The translations under genes and the position numbers were made by a program. A model generated the notes under the pieces. It was given only the letters and a program-made list of their open reading frames with translations, did no database searches and had not been told where the DNA came from. From an uncultured Pelagibacteraceae bacterium (GTDB taxonomy: Bacteria; Pseudomonadota; Alphaproteobacteria; Pelagibacterales; Pelagibacteraceae): DNA of 64,000 bases. This document shows, piece by piece, positions 53,606-61,654 of the stretch. The first letter of the stretch is position 1, and every line of letters begins with the position of its first letter. Location of the stretch: NCBI GenBank assembly GCA_902600485.1, contig CACKJD010000001.1, positions 51,001-115,000 on the forward strand, in the 5' to 3' direction.

Positions 53606-54400
53606 TTAAATTTTTGGTAGTTTATAGTTCATACCAAATTTAGAGGCTGTTTTAGTTGTAATGGGCTCAAAAAATTCACCAATCTTCTTATCTCCATAAG
53701 GTGTGAACAATCCTTTAAATCGTATATTCATACTCCATCTAGTTTCTTTTTCCTGATTGATTATATTTCCATGAGGTAGAGATTGATTAAAAAGAACTAT
53801 ATCACCATATTTAACATCAAGCCAAATTAGATCTTTTCTAATTTTCTTAAAAATATCAGTTGTATTTTTGTTCTTCTTTTTTACCGAAAACAAATTTTTA
53901 TATTTTTTTAATTTATTGTGCGGAAGAATAAACATCGATTTAGTTTTTGAACAGTCAACCAAAGGAAGCCATAAGACTACCTCAAAAGGGGAAACGCCTG
54001 ACCATGTATCTGCATGTAATGGCAATAATGAACTTTTATCTTTTGGCATTTGAATGCTTAAGTTAGTTCTCAATTGCATTGCAAGTTCATTACCTACTAT
54101 TGCCTCAATTAATTTTTGGGCTGTTAGAAATATACTTGGACGTAATTGCTTGCTTTTATTGATTTTTTGAATCACATTAAGTCTAAAAGAATTCAAATTT
54201 TTGATGGAAACTAATTTGTGAATATTATTCAATAATTCGTCAGAATTTTTGAAATGATTATTTTTAATTTGTTCCGTAATTGCTTTAACTAGTATATTTC
54301 TTACCGAGTCAAGGGCTTTAAAATTTTCTGCCTTTTGGATTAAATAACCGTTTTTTAAATATTTTTTGGAATTGTCCAATTCAAATTTATTTATAAACAT
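53606..54400 (-). CDS. Sporadic-carbohydrate-cluster Fe(II)/2OG oxygenase
   Basis: A 264-aa phytanoyl-CoA-dioxygenase-like enzyme. Metal ligands are His129 and Asp131 in LPLHADTWSG and His210 in QSLPHGN, with Arg221 for 2-oxoglutarate. SPFEVVLWLPLVDC and SMFILPHNK are the surrounding strands. I recall a named family of such oxygenases that always travel with LIC12192-like proteins, and that protein is encoded immediately downstream. Probably oxidises a sugar or keto-sugar made by the adjacent transketolase. Overlaps the transketolase gene by 14 nt. Confidence 0.82.
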   Translation of the reverse strand: MFINKFELDNSKKYLKNGYLIQKAENFKALDSVRNILVKAITEQIKNNHFKNSDELLNNIHKLVSIKNLNSFRLNVIQKINKSKQLRPSIFLTAQKLIEAIVGNELAMQLRTNLSIQMPKDKSSLLPLHADTWSGVSPFEVVLWLPLVDCSKTKSMFILPHNKLKKYKNLFSVKKKNKNTTDIFKKIRKDLIWLDVKYGDIVLFNQSLPHGNIINQEKETRWSMNIRFKGLFTPYGDKKIGEFFEPITTKTASKFGMNYKLPKI

Positions 54401-55319
54401 TTAAAGACTCTTTCATTTTTAAGTAAAGTTTTTCTTTTGTTATACCATAGTGATTTAAATGACTTTCTTGATCACCATAATTTTTTGAAAAATTATCAGG
54501 TAAACCAATTCTTATAAGTTTTCCCTTATTATTAGGTAATTTTTCATTAACAGTTTCTAAAATCAAGCTTCCAAAACCTCCTAAAATTGAGTGCTCCTCC
54601 ACTGAAATTGTAACTTTTGAGTTTTTTACACAATTTATTACTGTTTTTGTGTCTAATGGTTTTACAGTGGAACAATGCAACAAACCGACTTTGTAACCGT
54701 CCTTGGTCAAAAGTTCGATAGCTGCATTTGCAATTTGTGTCATTACCCCGGTTGTAATAAACAACCCATCTTCAGGCTCTTTTATGATTAAAGCCTTACC
54801 TATTTCTAATTTTTTAAACTTATCTGTGATTAATTGGTCTCCGCCTCTTGCAAGTCTAATATACAATGGACCTGGCCAGTTCAAAGATTGATCCATTAAG
54901 TGTCCCATTTCATAAGCATCACAAGGTGCTATTATGCTCATATTTGGTATTACCCTTAAAATTGCAAAATCGTCTGTTGATAAGTGTGTCGGACCTAAAG
55001 GAGCATAGACAAGTCCCCCGCCATTTCCAATAAATCTAACAGGTAAGTTGTGGAGACAAACGTCCAAGACTATTTGCTCGTAACATCTTCTAGTAAGGAA
55101 TGTACCTATAGTATTAACATACGGTAAAAACCCCTCCATTGCTAACCCTGAAGACATTCCTATTATATTTTGCTCACAAACACCTTCCATAAGAAATCTT
55201 TCTGGAATACTTTTTTTCATGTCATTAAGCACGCCAGCACCCAAGTCTGATCCAACAAAAAGAACATTTTTGTTATTTTGTGCAAGTTCAAAAACTTTGT
55301 TTAAAGCTGTTTTTCTCAT
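54387..55319 (-). CDS. Transketolase, C-terminal subunit, pair B
   Basis: A 310-aa split transketolase half. LFVGSDLGAGVL, MEGVCEQNIIGMSSGLAM (activating Glu), PYVNTIGTFLTRRCYEQI and PTHLSTDDFAILRVIPN represent the pyrimidine domain; ISVEEHSILGGFGS marks the C-terminal domain. Clearly related to but distinct from pair A, for example GTFLTRR versus APFQTMR and a different entrance loop. Five nt after its N-terminal partner and overlapping the oxygenase gene, so its product may pass directly to that oxygenase. Confidence 0.9.
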   Translation of the reverse strand: MRKTALNKVFELAQNNKNVLFVGSDLGAGVLNDMKKSIPERFLMEGVCEQNIIGMSSGLAMEGFLPYVNTIGTFLTRRCYEQIVLDVCLHNLPVRFIGNGGGLVYAPLGPTHLSTDDFAILRVIPNMSIIAPCDAYEMGHLMDQSLNWPGPLYIRLARGGDQLITDKFKKLEIGKALIIKEPEDGLFITTGVMTQIANAAIELLTKDGYKVGLLHCSTVKPLDTKTVINCVKNSKVTISVEEHSILGGFGSLILETVNEKLPNNKGKLIRIGLPDNFSKNYGDQESHLNHYGITKEKLYLKMKESLNVYK

Positions 55320-55324
55320 AAAAT

Positions 55325-56128
55325 CTATTTTAAGCTTTCATACATTTTTTTAATATTATCTTCTGTCAGGTTTGATTTATGATGCCATTCAGCTTTTGCC
55401 TCTGCAAAAGCAAAACCCCTGCCTTTTATTGTATTGCAGATGATAGCATTAGGTATATTTTTTTTTTTTACTAATTTTAAGACTTTTCTTAAATCTTGTA
55501 CATTATGCCCATCTACTTCATAAACATTTAATCCGAAACTTTCTAATTTTCTTTTTAATGGTCGAATTTTTAAAACTTTTTCTGTTTCTCCATATGACTG
55601 AAATTTATTTGAGTCTACTATAATTGTTAAATTGTCTAATTTATATTTTGAAGCAGTCATAAAAGCTTCCCAATTTGATCCCTCATTTATTTCTCCGTCA
55701 CCAACTATCACAAATGTTTGAAATTTTTGCTTTCTAAGTTTTGCCGCTAATGCAATTCCAACCCCTATTGGTAAACCATGACCTAGTGAACCAGTTGACG
55801 CTTCTATCCCTGGTAATTTACCTTTTTCAGGGTGTCCTCCAAGAGGAGAGTGAAATGAGCAAAAAGTAGATAATATTTTTTTATTAAAAAAACCTTTATC
55901 AAATAAAATTGAGTATAAAGCCAAACAACCGTGTCCTTTGCTTAGTATTAATCTGTCTCGCTTAGGATTATTAGGATCTTTCGGATTTATTTTCAAAACA
56001 TCATCATACAAAACCCTTAAAATCTCCACCAAAGAAAGTGCCGGACCAAAGTGTCCTCCTTTTTTAACTTCGATCATTTCAACTATTAATGACCTTAGGT
56101 ATTTTGATCTTTTATCCAATGATTGCAT
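55325..56128 (-). CDS. Transketolase, N-terminal subunit, pair B
   Basis: A 267-aa ThDP-binding half. KKGGHFGPALSLVEILRVLY, SKGHGCLALYSILFDKG, GSLGHGLPIGVGIAL and GDGEINEGSNWEAFMTASKYK with VDSNKFQ are the standard first-domain blocks, with the ThDP/Mg Asp and Asn present. Partner of the C-terminal subunit encoded 5 nt downstream. Overlaps the epimerase gene by 17 nt. Confidence 0.92.
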   Translation of the reverse strand: MQSLDKRSKYLRSLIVEMIEVKKGGHFGPALSLVEILRVLYDDVLKINPKDPNNPKRDRLILSKGHGCLALYSILFDKGFFNKKILSTFCSFHSPLGGHPEKGKLPGIEASTGSLGHGLPIGVGIALAAKLRKQKFQTFVIVGDGEINEGSNWEAFMTASKYKLDNLTIIVDSNKFQSYGETEKVLKIRPLKRKLESFGLNVYEVDGHNVQDLRKVLKLVKKKNIPNAIICNTIKGRGFAFAEAKAEWHHKSNLTEDNIKKMYESLK

Positions 56129-57056
56129 TCTTTAACCACTTAATTGAGTGAAAATTTTTTTTTTCCTTAAGTGTTTTGGCTTTATATAAAAATATTAATT
56201 CATTGATTGCATCAGAGATTTTTTTTTTAGGGCGGAATCCAATTTTCAGGAGCTTTGATGAATCTAATCTGTAACTTCTAGGATCATTATTATTTTTTAT
56301 TATATTAATTTTACAGTTAATTTTACTTTTAATTTCATTAGCAATTTTGATAATACTTTTATTTTCAAAACCTGCATTATAAACACCCTTATTTCTTTTA
56401 TTTGTTTTTAATAAAAAAATATATAAATCAGTTAAATCATCTATATGAATATTTGGCCTTATCTGTTTTCCTCCAAAAACATTTATACATTTTTTTTTTA
56501 GTGCGCTAAAAGACAAAGCATTTACTGTTAAATCTAATCTCATTCTGGGTGAGTAACCACAAACTGTTCCAGGTCTCACAATGAATATATCAATCTCATT
56601 TTTAAAAGAGAGTAATATTCTTTCAGTGGACATTTTAACCTTATTGTATAAGGATATGGGATTTAGGGAGAGGTTTTCGTGAACTTTTTTCTCTTTTTTT
56701 ATTCCATAAACAGAACCAGATGATGCATAAATAATTCTCTTTACTCTAAATTTAATTGCTTGCTTTACTAGTAATAAAGAAGCAAGGGCAGAAACTTCCC
56801 AACTCAAGTTTTTGTCAATCTCCGACATTGGGTCGTTGGCAATTGAGGCTAAGTGTATAATGCTATCGAAATTTTTTAATGAAAAATTATTTATATTTTT
56901 AATATCCATTTTAATATTTTTTAAATTTTTGTGGGGTCTCAGATAATTTCCAAACCATTGAGTGTCTATAGATGTAACTTTATGACCTTCTTTAAGAAGT
57001 TTTTTTATTAATACAGTTCCTGTAAACCCACATCCGCCAGTTACTAGTATCTTCAT
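56112..57056 (-). CDS. NAD-dependent NDP-sugar epimerase/dehydratase
   Basis: Extended SDR of 314 aa with VTGGCGFTGTVL, HLASIAND, YASSGSVYG and the catalytic YNKVK (Y-x-x-x-K), then VRPGTVCGYSPRMR and RPNIHIDDLTDLYIFLL. The WFGNYLRPHKNL segment near residue 34 is shared with epimerases of heptose and dideoxy-sugar pathways. Exact substrate cannot be read. Overlaps the DegT aminotransferase gene by 4 nt. Confidence 0.85.
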   Translation of the reverse strand: MKILVTGGCGFTGTVLIKKLLKEGHKVTSIDTQWFGNYLRPHKNLKNIKMDIKNINNFSLKNFDSIIHLASIANDPMSEIDKNLSWEVSALASLLLVKQAIKFRVKRIIYASSGSVYGIKKEKKVHENLSLNPISLYNKVKMSTERILLSFKNEIDIFIVRPGTVCGYSPRMRLDLTVNALSFSALKKKCINVFGGKQIRPNIHIDDLTDLYIFLLKTNKRNKGVYNAGFENKSIIKIANEIKSKINCKINIIKNNNDPRSYRLDSSKLLKIGFRPKKKISDAINELIFLYKAKTLKEKKNFHSIKWLKNAIIG

Positions 57057-58216
57057 TTATAATATCTTTTATTGTAAAATAAGCTTATATAATTTGCCAT
57101 TTTTACAATATCTTTTTTATTAATAAATTCGTGAACCGGTAAAGACAAAGTTGTTTTTGCAAGTTTCTCAGCTATTGGAAAATCATTTTTTTTATATTTC
57201 AGATACTTTGCAGCTTTTTGCAAGTGTATTGGGATAGGATAGTGAATTTTTGCATCAATATTCTTTTTGTTAAGAAATTTTTTCAATTTATCTCTATGGT
57301 TTACGTTCACTTGATATAAATGAAAGACTTCTTTTAAGTTTTTATCCCTTTGCACTAATTTTACATTGGGAATTTTTTTTAGTTCTTTATCGAACAGTTT
57401 TGCATTAAAAATTCTTTTCTTGGTGATGTTATTCAATTTTGTTTTAATTTTATAATTTGCAACTGTAGCTTGAATTGTGTCAAGTCTTGAATTAAAAGCA
57501 AAAACGTCACAATTATCTCTATTTATTAATCCATGATTTCTTATTAAATATAATCTCTTCGCTAGATCACTTTTATTGGTAATAATAAATCCACCATCAC
57601 CCCAAATGTTAAGATTTTTAAGAGGGTGCATACTGAAAGTGCATGCATCAGCAAAATTTACGATATGTTGTCCGTGGTATTTTGCATCAATTGCATGACA
57701 AGAGTCTTGTATTACTTTTAACTTATATTTATCAGCAATTTTTTTTATTTTTTTAAGTTCACAAGGTCTGCCGGCCCAGTGAACTGGCATTATTGCTTTA
57801 GTTTTTTTTGTTATAGCTGCCTCAATTTTGTCTTCGTCTATATTATAATCATCTTTTACATCTACAAAAACTGGTTTTGCTCCAGCAGTAGCAATTGAAG
57901 CAACGGTAGCGATAAATGTAAAAGGAGTAGTTATGATCTCATCACCTAAGCCTATATTAAATGCTTTCAACACCAAAAATAAAGCATCTGTTCCATTACC
58001 TACTGCAACTGTATGTTTAGATCCCATTCTTTTTGAGATATTTTTTTCAAATTTATCTACTTCATTTCCTAAAGTATAATCACCTTTGAGAACAACTTTT
58101 TGAATTTTTTTAAAAATTTTTGAGTAGTCTGAAAATTGTTCAATCAAATATGAATGATTAATTTTCAACATTGAATTTTTTTGATATTGTTGTGGTAGAA
58201 AGTTTTTTTTCATCAT
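57053..58216 (-). CDS. DegT/DnrJ/EryC1-family sugar aminotransferase
   Basis: A 387-aa PLP aminotransferase. VGNGTDALFLVLKAF binds PLP phosphate, VIQDSCHAIDAKY carries the cofactor Asp, and TFSMHPLKNLNIWGDGGFI contains the Schiff-base Lys with the H-P-x-K pattern seen in 3-aminotransferases such as QdtB/DesV. FIATVASIATAGAKPVFVDV is the usual substrate loop. Follows the RmlB-like dehydratase gene with a one-base overlap, so it probably aminates that enzyme's keto product. Confidence 0.88.
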   Translation of the reverse strand: MMKKNFLPQQYQKNSMLKINHSYLIEQFSDYSKIFKKIQKVVLKGDYTLGNEVDKFEKNISKRMGSKHTVAVGNGTDALFLVLKAFNIGLGDEIITTPFTFIATVASIATAGAKPVFVDVKDDYNIDEDKIEAAITKKTKAIMPVHWAGRPCELKKIKKIADKYKLKVIQDSCHAIDAKYHGQHIVNFADACTFSMHPLKNLNIWGDGGFIITNKSDLAKRLYLIRNHGLINRDNCDVFAFNSRLDTIQATVANYKIKTKLNNITKKRIFNAKLFDKELKKIPNVKLVQRDKNLKEVFHLYQVNVNHRDKLKKFLNKKNIDAKIHYPIPIHLQKAAKYLKYKKNDFPIAEKLAKTTLSLPVHEFINKKDIVKMANYISLFYNKRYYK

Positions 58217-59214
58217 TATTTATTAAATTTATAATTCATGCTGTTTTTATTAAGTAAATGTGGGTTTCTGTCATAAAAATTCAGTGTTTTCAATACTCCT
58301 TTTTTAATGGAGACCTTTGGTCGCCAATTAAGCTCCTTCATAGTTTCACTACATGAAAGTTTATATATTGGATCCTTTCCTTTTCGATCATTTGTTCTTT
58401 TTATGATTTTGCTAATTGTCACTTTTTTTTGCTTACATATTAACTCTATTATCTTATTTACAGACCACAATTCTTTACCAGAGAAATGATAAATTTTTCC
58501 TTTTTTTCCCTTTTTTAAGACAGAGAGCAGTCCTGAAAAAAAATCATCTATATAAATAAAATTCCTCTTAGATTTACCATCGCCTTGAAGTGGGAACTTC
58601 ATTTTTTGATTAATACAATAATTAAGTTTTGGTATTAATCGATGAAGAGGCTGGTAAGGTCCATAAAAATTAGAAAATCTTGTGATTATAATTGGCAGGT
58701 CAAAATTTTTTAAATAAGTCTGAAGTAACATTTCGAAGGAAAGTTTTGATAAGGCATATGGTGTTGATGGATTGTAATTGGTATTTTTTTCGTTTAACGA
58801 TTTATTTTTTGTATTTCCAAAAACTTCTGGAGTTGAAATATAGATATATTTTTTAATAAATTTAAATTTAGTTAAAACTTTCAACAACGGTATTTTGGAT
58901 TGTATATTATATGAAAAATATTTTTCTGGCATTTGCCAACTTTCAGCCACCATACATATGGATGAAAAATCAATAATTTGTTCAGGCTTAAAAGTCTCAA
59001 TAATTTTAATTAATTTTTTTGCATCCTTGGAAAAATTTAATTTAATTAATCTAAGGTTTGTTTGTTTTTGTTTTTGCATTTGTGAAAATGTTATTGGAAC
59101 ATATGTGTTATAAACTCCTACAATTTTTTTGAAGACTCCTGTTTTAATGGATAAACTTATAAAACTTGACCCCGCAAAGCTTGAGGCCCCTAAAACCAGT
59201 ATTTTGCTTTTCAT
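58216..59214 (-). CDS. RmlB-like NDP-sugar 4,6-dehydratase
   Basis: Extended SDR of 332 aa with the loop VLGASSFAGSSF, a FSSICMVAESWQMP substrate segment, YISTPEVFGNT (the family's T-D-E written T-P-E), YALSK, and TRFSNFYGPYQPLHRLIPK. The DRKGKDPIYKLSCSETMKEL region is typical of dTDP-glucose 4,6-dehydratase. Loss of the catalytic Asp of T-D-E to Pro could change the reaction, so an epimerase is an alternative. Encoded between the HldE-like fusion and DegT genes. Confidence 0.78.
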   Translation of the reverse strand: MKSKILVLGASSFAGSSFISLSIKTGVFKKIVGVYNTYVPITFSQMQKQKQTNLRLIKLNFSKDAKKLIKIIETFKPEQIIDFSSICMVAESWQMPEKYFSYNIQSKIPLLKVLTKFKFIKKYIYISTPEVFGNTKNKSLNEKNTNYNPSTPYALSKLSFEMLLQTYLKNFDLPIIITRFSNFYGPYQPLHRLIPKLNYCINQKMKFPLQGDGKSKRNFIYIDDFFSGLLSVLKKGKKGKIYHFSGKELWSVNKIIELICKQKKVTISKIIKRTNDRKGKDPIYKLSCSETMKELNWRPKVSIKKGVLKTLNFYDRNPHLLNKNSMNYKFNK

Positions 59215-60740
59215 TATTTAAGATAAATATGCTCTAAAATTTTAACGAGTTCCTTGACCTTGATAACTCTATCATTCCCAAATTCTTTCACAGTATTTGC
59301 CGCAACCAAGGAGCTTAAAAATAGAGAAAGTTCAGGATCCTCATTTTTGAAATTTATCATTGAAAAACTAGACAACATTGCATCACCTGCTCCAACTTTA
59401 TCAACAACAGAATTCGCAAACGCGGGGCAATGATAAAATTTTTCTTTTTTACAATCAAAAAGAATTGAACCCTCCCTACCCATAGTTGTTAAGATTAAAG
59501 ATGTGTTAATTTTCTTCGAAAGTTTTTTAATAAGGAATTTTATATCACCATCTTTATCTCTTAATTCAGATCTCATTTCAGACTCATTTATTATAACACA
59601 TAAAGATTTTTTGTACTTTTCTAAGGTATGCTGGCCTTGGTTATTTGCATTCACTTGAGCATTAATGACAACTTTTTTTGATTTTAATGATATTAGTTTA
59701 GATATTTTGTCAGTTATAAATCCGTGCCCATAGTCTGAAATTATAACTAAATCAAATTTATTTAGATTTTTAATTAAATATCTCAATACCTGGGTTTCAT
59801 TTTTTGTTTCCAAATTTTTATCATCTAAATCATAAACCCCAAGAGTTTTCGAGTTACTTGACTCGTCCACATATCTTTTTTTAACTATTGTCGGTGAATT
59901 TTTTTTGAAAACAAAGTTAATTTTTACTCTTTTTGACAGATTTTTTTTAATAAAATCTTGATAGGTTTTATTTTGTCCAATCATAGTTAAAAATGAGACA
60001 CTTTCTGAAAACTCAGATACTTGTTTGCAAACTGCTGCTGCACCACCCAAATAATCTTTTGTAAATTTTTGCTTAAGAACTAAAATAGGCTCTTTACTAG
60101 ATTTTCCTATCGTATCACAAAAAGTATATTTATCGATAATAGTTTCCCCAATTACTAGCACTTTTACTTTTTTAAGTTTGTTCAATGATAAAACAAATTT
60201 TTCCTTGTTCCCTTTTTTTTTAATTTTTTTTAAAAATTTGTTTTGTAGAGAACTAAAATTCAAGAGATTATTTTCATTAATTATTTTACTTGAGCTTTCA
60301 AGTTCAGATTTAGTGGAAATAAATTTCCCTCCAACTGATTTTATAGCTTTAATTTCATTTTTGATATTTCCTGTAATATCATCTTTAATATTTTTATAAT
60401 CTTTCCCTTTTGCATAGAATTTTGGTTTTATTGTTTTGATTAAATTAATTGGATTAGGCATTCTATTTTCAATAACATAGTCTACACATTCCAAAGCAAT
60501 GAGTGCTTCCGCTCTAAGACCCAAATTGAAAACAGGTCTATTGGGACCTTTGTTGACAAATTTATCTGACGTGACTGAAACTATAAGCACATCACCATAT
60601 TTTTTTGCCTCTTCAAAATGTTTAATATGCCCAATATGCAAAAGATCAAATACTCCATGACATAGAACAATTTTTTTTCCTTTTAACTTGTAAGTTAATT
60701 TTTTTAATTCGTTTACATTAATTAACTTTGAATTAGGCAT
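59214..60740 (-). CDS. HldE-like bifunctional enzyme with reversed domain order (nucleotidyltransferase-PfkB kinase)
   Basis: A 508-aa fusion from ATG 60740. Residues 20 to about 150 are a cytidylyltransferase-like domain with CHGVFDLLHIGHIKHF (HxGH motif). Residues about 190-508 are a ribokinase/PfkB domain with DKYTFCDTIGKSSKEPIL, YLGGAAAVCKQ, ISDYGHGF and VDKVGAGDAMLSSF. E. coli HldE has kinase first and transferase second. It should phosphorylate and then nucleotide-activate a sugar-7- or 1-phosphate, heptose-like by analogy. An earlier TTG at 60773 is less convincing. First biosynthetic gene after the regulators. Confidence 0.87.
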   Translation of the reverse strand: MPNSKLINVNELKKLTYKLKGKKIVLCHGVFDLLHIGHIKHFEEAKKYGDVLIVSVTSDKFVNKGPNRPVFNLGLRAEALIALECVDYVIENRMPNPINLIKTIKPKFYAKGKDYKNIKDDITGNIKNEIKAIKSVGGKFISTKSELESSSKIINENNLLNFSSLQNKFLKKIKKKGNKEKFVLSLNKLKKVKVLVIGETIIDKYTFCDTIGKSSKEPILVLKQKFTKDYLGGAAAVCKQVSEFSESVSFLTMIGQNKTYQDFIKKNLSKRVKINFVFKKNSPTIVKKRYVDESSNSKTLGVYDLDDKNLETKNETQVLRYLIKNLNKFDLVIISDYGHGFITDKISKLISLKSKKVVINAQVNANNQGQHTLEKYKKSLCVIINESEMRSELRDKDGDIKFLIKKLSKKINTSLILTTMGREGSILFDCKKEKFYHCPAFANSVVDKVGAGDAMLSSFSMINFKNEDPELSLFLSSLVAANTVKEFGNDRVIKVKELVKILEHIYLK

Positions 60741-60797
60741 AGCTCCGCACTTCTTGAAATTTACTTGTATCAAGTTTGATCATATATCACTGTTTAT

Positions 60798-61295
60798 TTA
60801 AGCAGGAATATAACTATTTGAACTTTTTTCCGATATAGTCGTCTTAATATTTCCTACTAAAACTTTTAAATTTTTGTGGTTTCTTTCCAATACCTCAAAA
60901 ATCAAATTTCTAAATGGCCCAGATATAAACTGGCCTTTCACAAAATTAATATCTTTAAAAAAATTAGTATTAATAAAACCATTTTCTTCAAAATTTTTAC
61001 AATGCTTAATAAAGTTGATTATATCTTTTTGATTACAAACAAAATTCTCAAGTAAGTATTTTACACCCTGGGTAAATTTCACTTTATGCAAAATAGATCG
61101 ATTTAAAAATTCCTTGCTATGACAAATTAAATAATCCTCCAGAAGATTTTTCTCTAGAAAGATACGTTTGTTACCACAAAATTTTTCAATTTTTAGTTTT
61201 GGATTAAAAAATATCAAATTGGCCCCAATTAAATCTTTTAGCTTTTTTTGCAAAAGATGTTTCTCTTTACTTTTATATTTTAAAACTATCCACAT
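60798..61295 (-). CDS. NusG/RfaH-like specialised transcription antiterminator
   Basis: A 165-aa protein with the N-terminal NGN pattern: MWIVLKYKSKEKHLLQKKL, IFFNPKLK, EKNLLEDYLICHSKEF (the L-(F/L)-x-G-Y-(L/I) strand with D for G), and KFTQGVKYLL (VPGV-like loop). The C-terminal half, GQFISGPFRNLIFEVLE followed by LKVLVGNIKTTISE, reads as a KOW domain. RfaH, UpxY and LoaP are paralogues that keep RNA polymerase going through long polysaccharide operons. Position at the head of a 37-kb operon supports that role. Highly diverged, so the call is by pattern plus context. Confidence 0.78.
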   Translation of the reverse strand: MWIVLKYKSKEKHLLQKKLKDLIGANLIFFNPKLKIEKFCGNKRIFLEKNLLEDYLICHSKEFLNRSILHKVKFTQGVKYLLENFVCNQKDIINFIKHCKNFEENGFINTNFFKDINFVKGQFISGPFRNLIFEVLERNHKNLKVLVGNIKTTISEKSSNSYIPA

Positions 61296-61296
61296 T

Positions 61297-61602
61297 TTAT
61301 TCTTCTAATTCTTTTTTTAATTCATCATATTCAGCCATTTTTCTTTTCATAAAAGAGATGGTTAGATTGGTTTTTAGGGAAATTCCCTTTGGTGTAAGCA
61401 AATAGATATAATTAATTTTTTTTGGATTCTTGTTAAAGTTTTGGATTTTTACTAATCCTTTTTCTATTAACGCATTTAAACAATAATTTAATTTACCTAG
61501 ACTAAAACCTAATTCTTTTGCCATCTTTCTCTGTGAAAGGCTCGGATTTTGTTTGATTTTCCTTAGTACGTTAAATTCGTCTTGATTATTATTTGTTGAC
61601 AT
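61297..61602 (-). CDS. EPS-associated MarR-family winged-helix regulator
   Basis: A 101-aa winged-helix protein. Helix-turn-helix is PSLSQRKMAKELGFSLGKLNYCLNALIEKGLV, in two parts, then a wing (KINYIYLLTPKG) and a C-terminal helix (KRKMAEYDELKKELEE). The short length and the LTPKGISLKTNLTISFMKRKMAEY-type tail match the EPS-associated MarR group (TIGR04176 from memory), encoded at the start of exopolysaccharide clusters. Two 15-bp palindromes begin 2 bp upstream of its ATG. One base separates its stop from the antiterminator start. Confidence 0.88.
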   Translation of the reverse strand: MSTNNNQDEFNVLRKIKQNPSLSQRKMAKELGFSLGKLNYCLNALIEKGLVKIQNFNKNPKKINYIYLLTPKGISLKTNLTISFMKRKMAEYDELKKELEE

Positions 61603-61603
61603 A

Positions 61604-61618
61604 GTTCAAATTTTGAAC
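61604..61618. promoter_or_regulatory. Palindromic operator copy 1 for the MarR-type regulator
   Basis: GTTCAAATTTTGAAC, a perfect 7-bp inverted repeat around one central base, starts 2 bp upstream of the regulator's ATG. Together with the second copy it fills the 52-bp divergent promoter region. Likely target of the winged-helix dimer; inferred. Confidence 0.7.
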
Positions 61619-61626
61619 AATATAAC

Positions 61627-61641
61627 GTTCAATCTTTGAAC
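61627..61641. promoter_or_regulatory. Palindromic operator copy 2
   Basis: GTTCAATCTTTGAAC has the same 6-bp arms GTTCAA/TTGAAC with a 3-base centre and the same total length as copy 1. Centres are 23 bp apart, about two helical turns. It ends 13 bp before the pyruvate kinase-like ATG, so it could control both directions. Confidence 0.7.
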
Positions 61642-61654
61642 TGTAAAGTAAAAT

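Noticed and set aside
60741..60773. TTG-start extension of the HldE-like fusion
   Set aside because: The ATG at 60740 lies just before the nucleotidyltransferase domain. The extension adds a short segment without family character.
60798..61295. An ops/JUMPstart element for the RfaH-like protein
   Set aside because: I looked for GGCGGTAG-like sequence in the leader regions on the minus strand and saw none. A different recruitment site would be needed.
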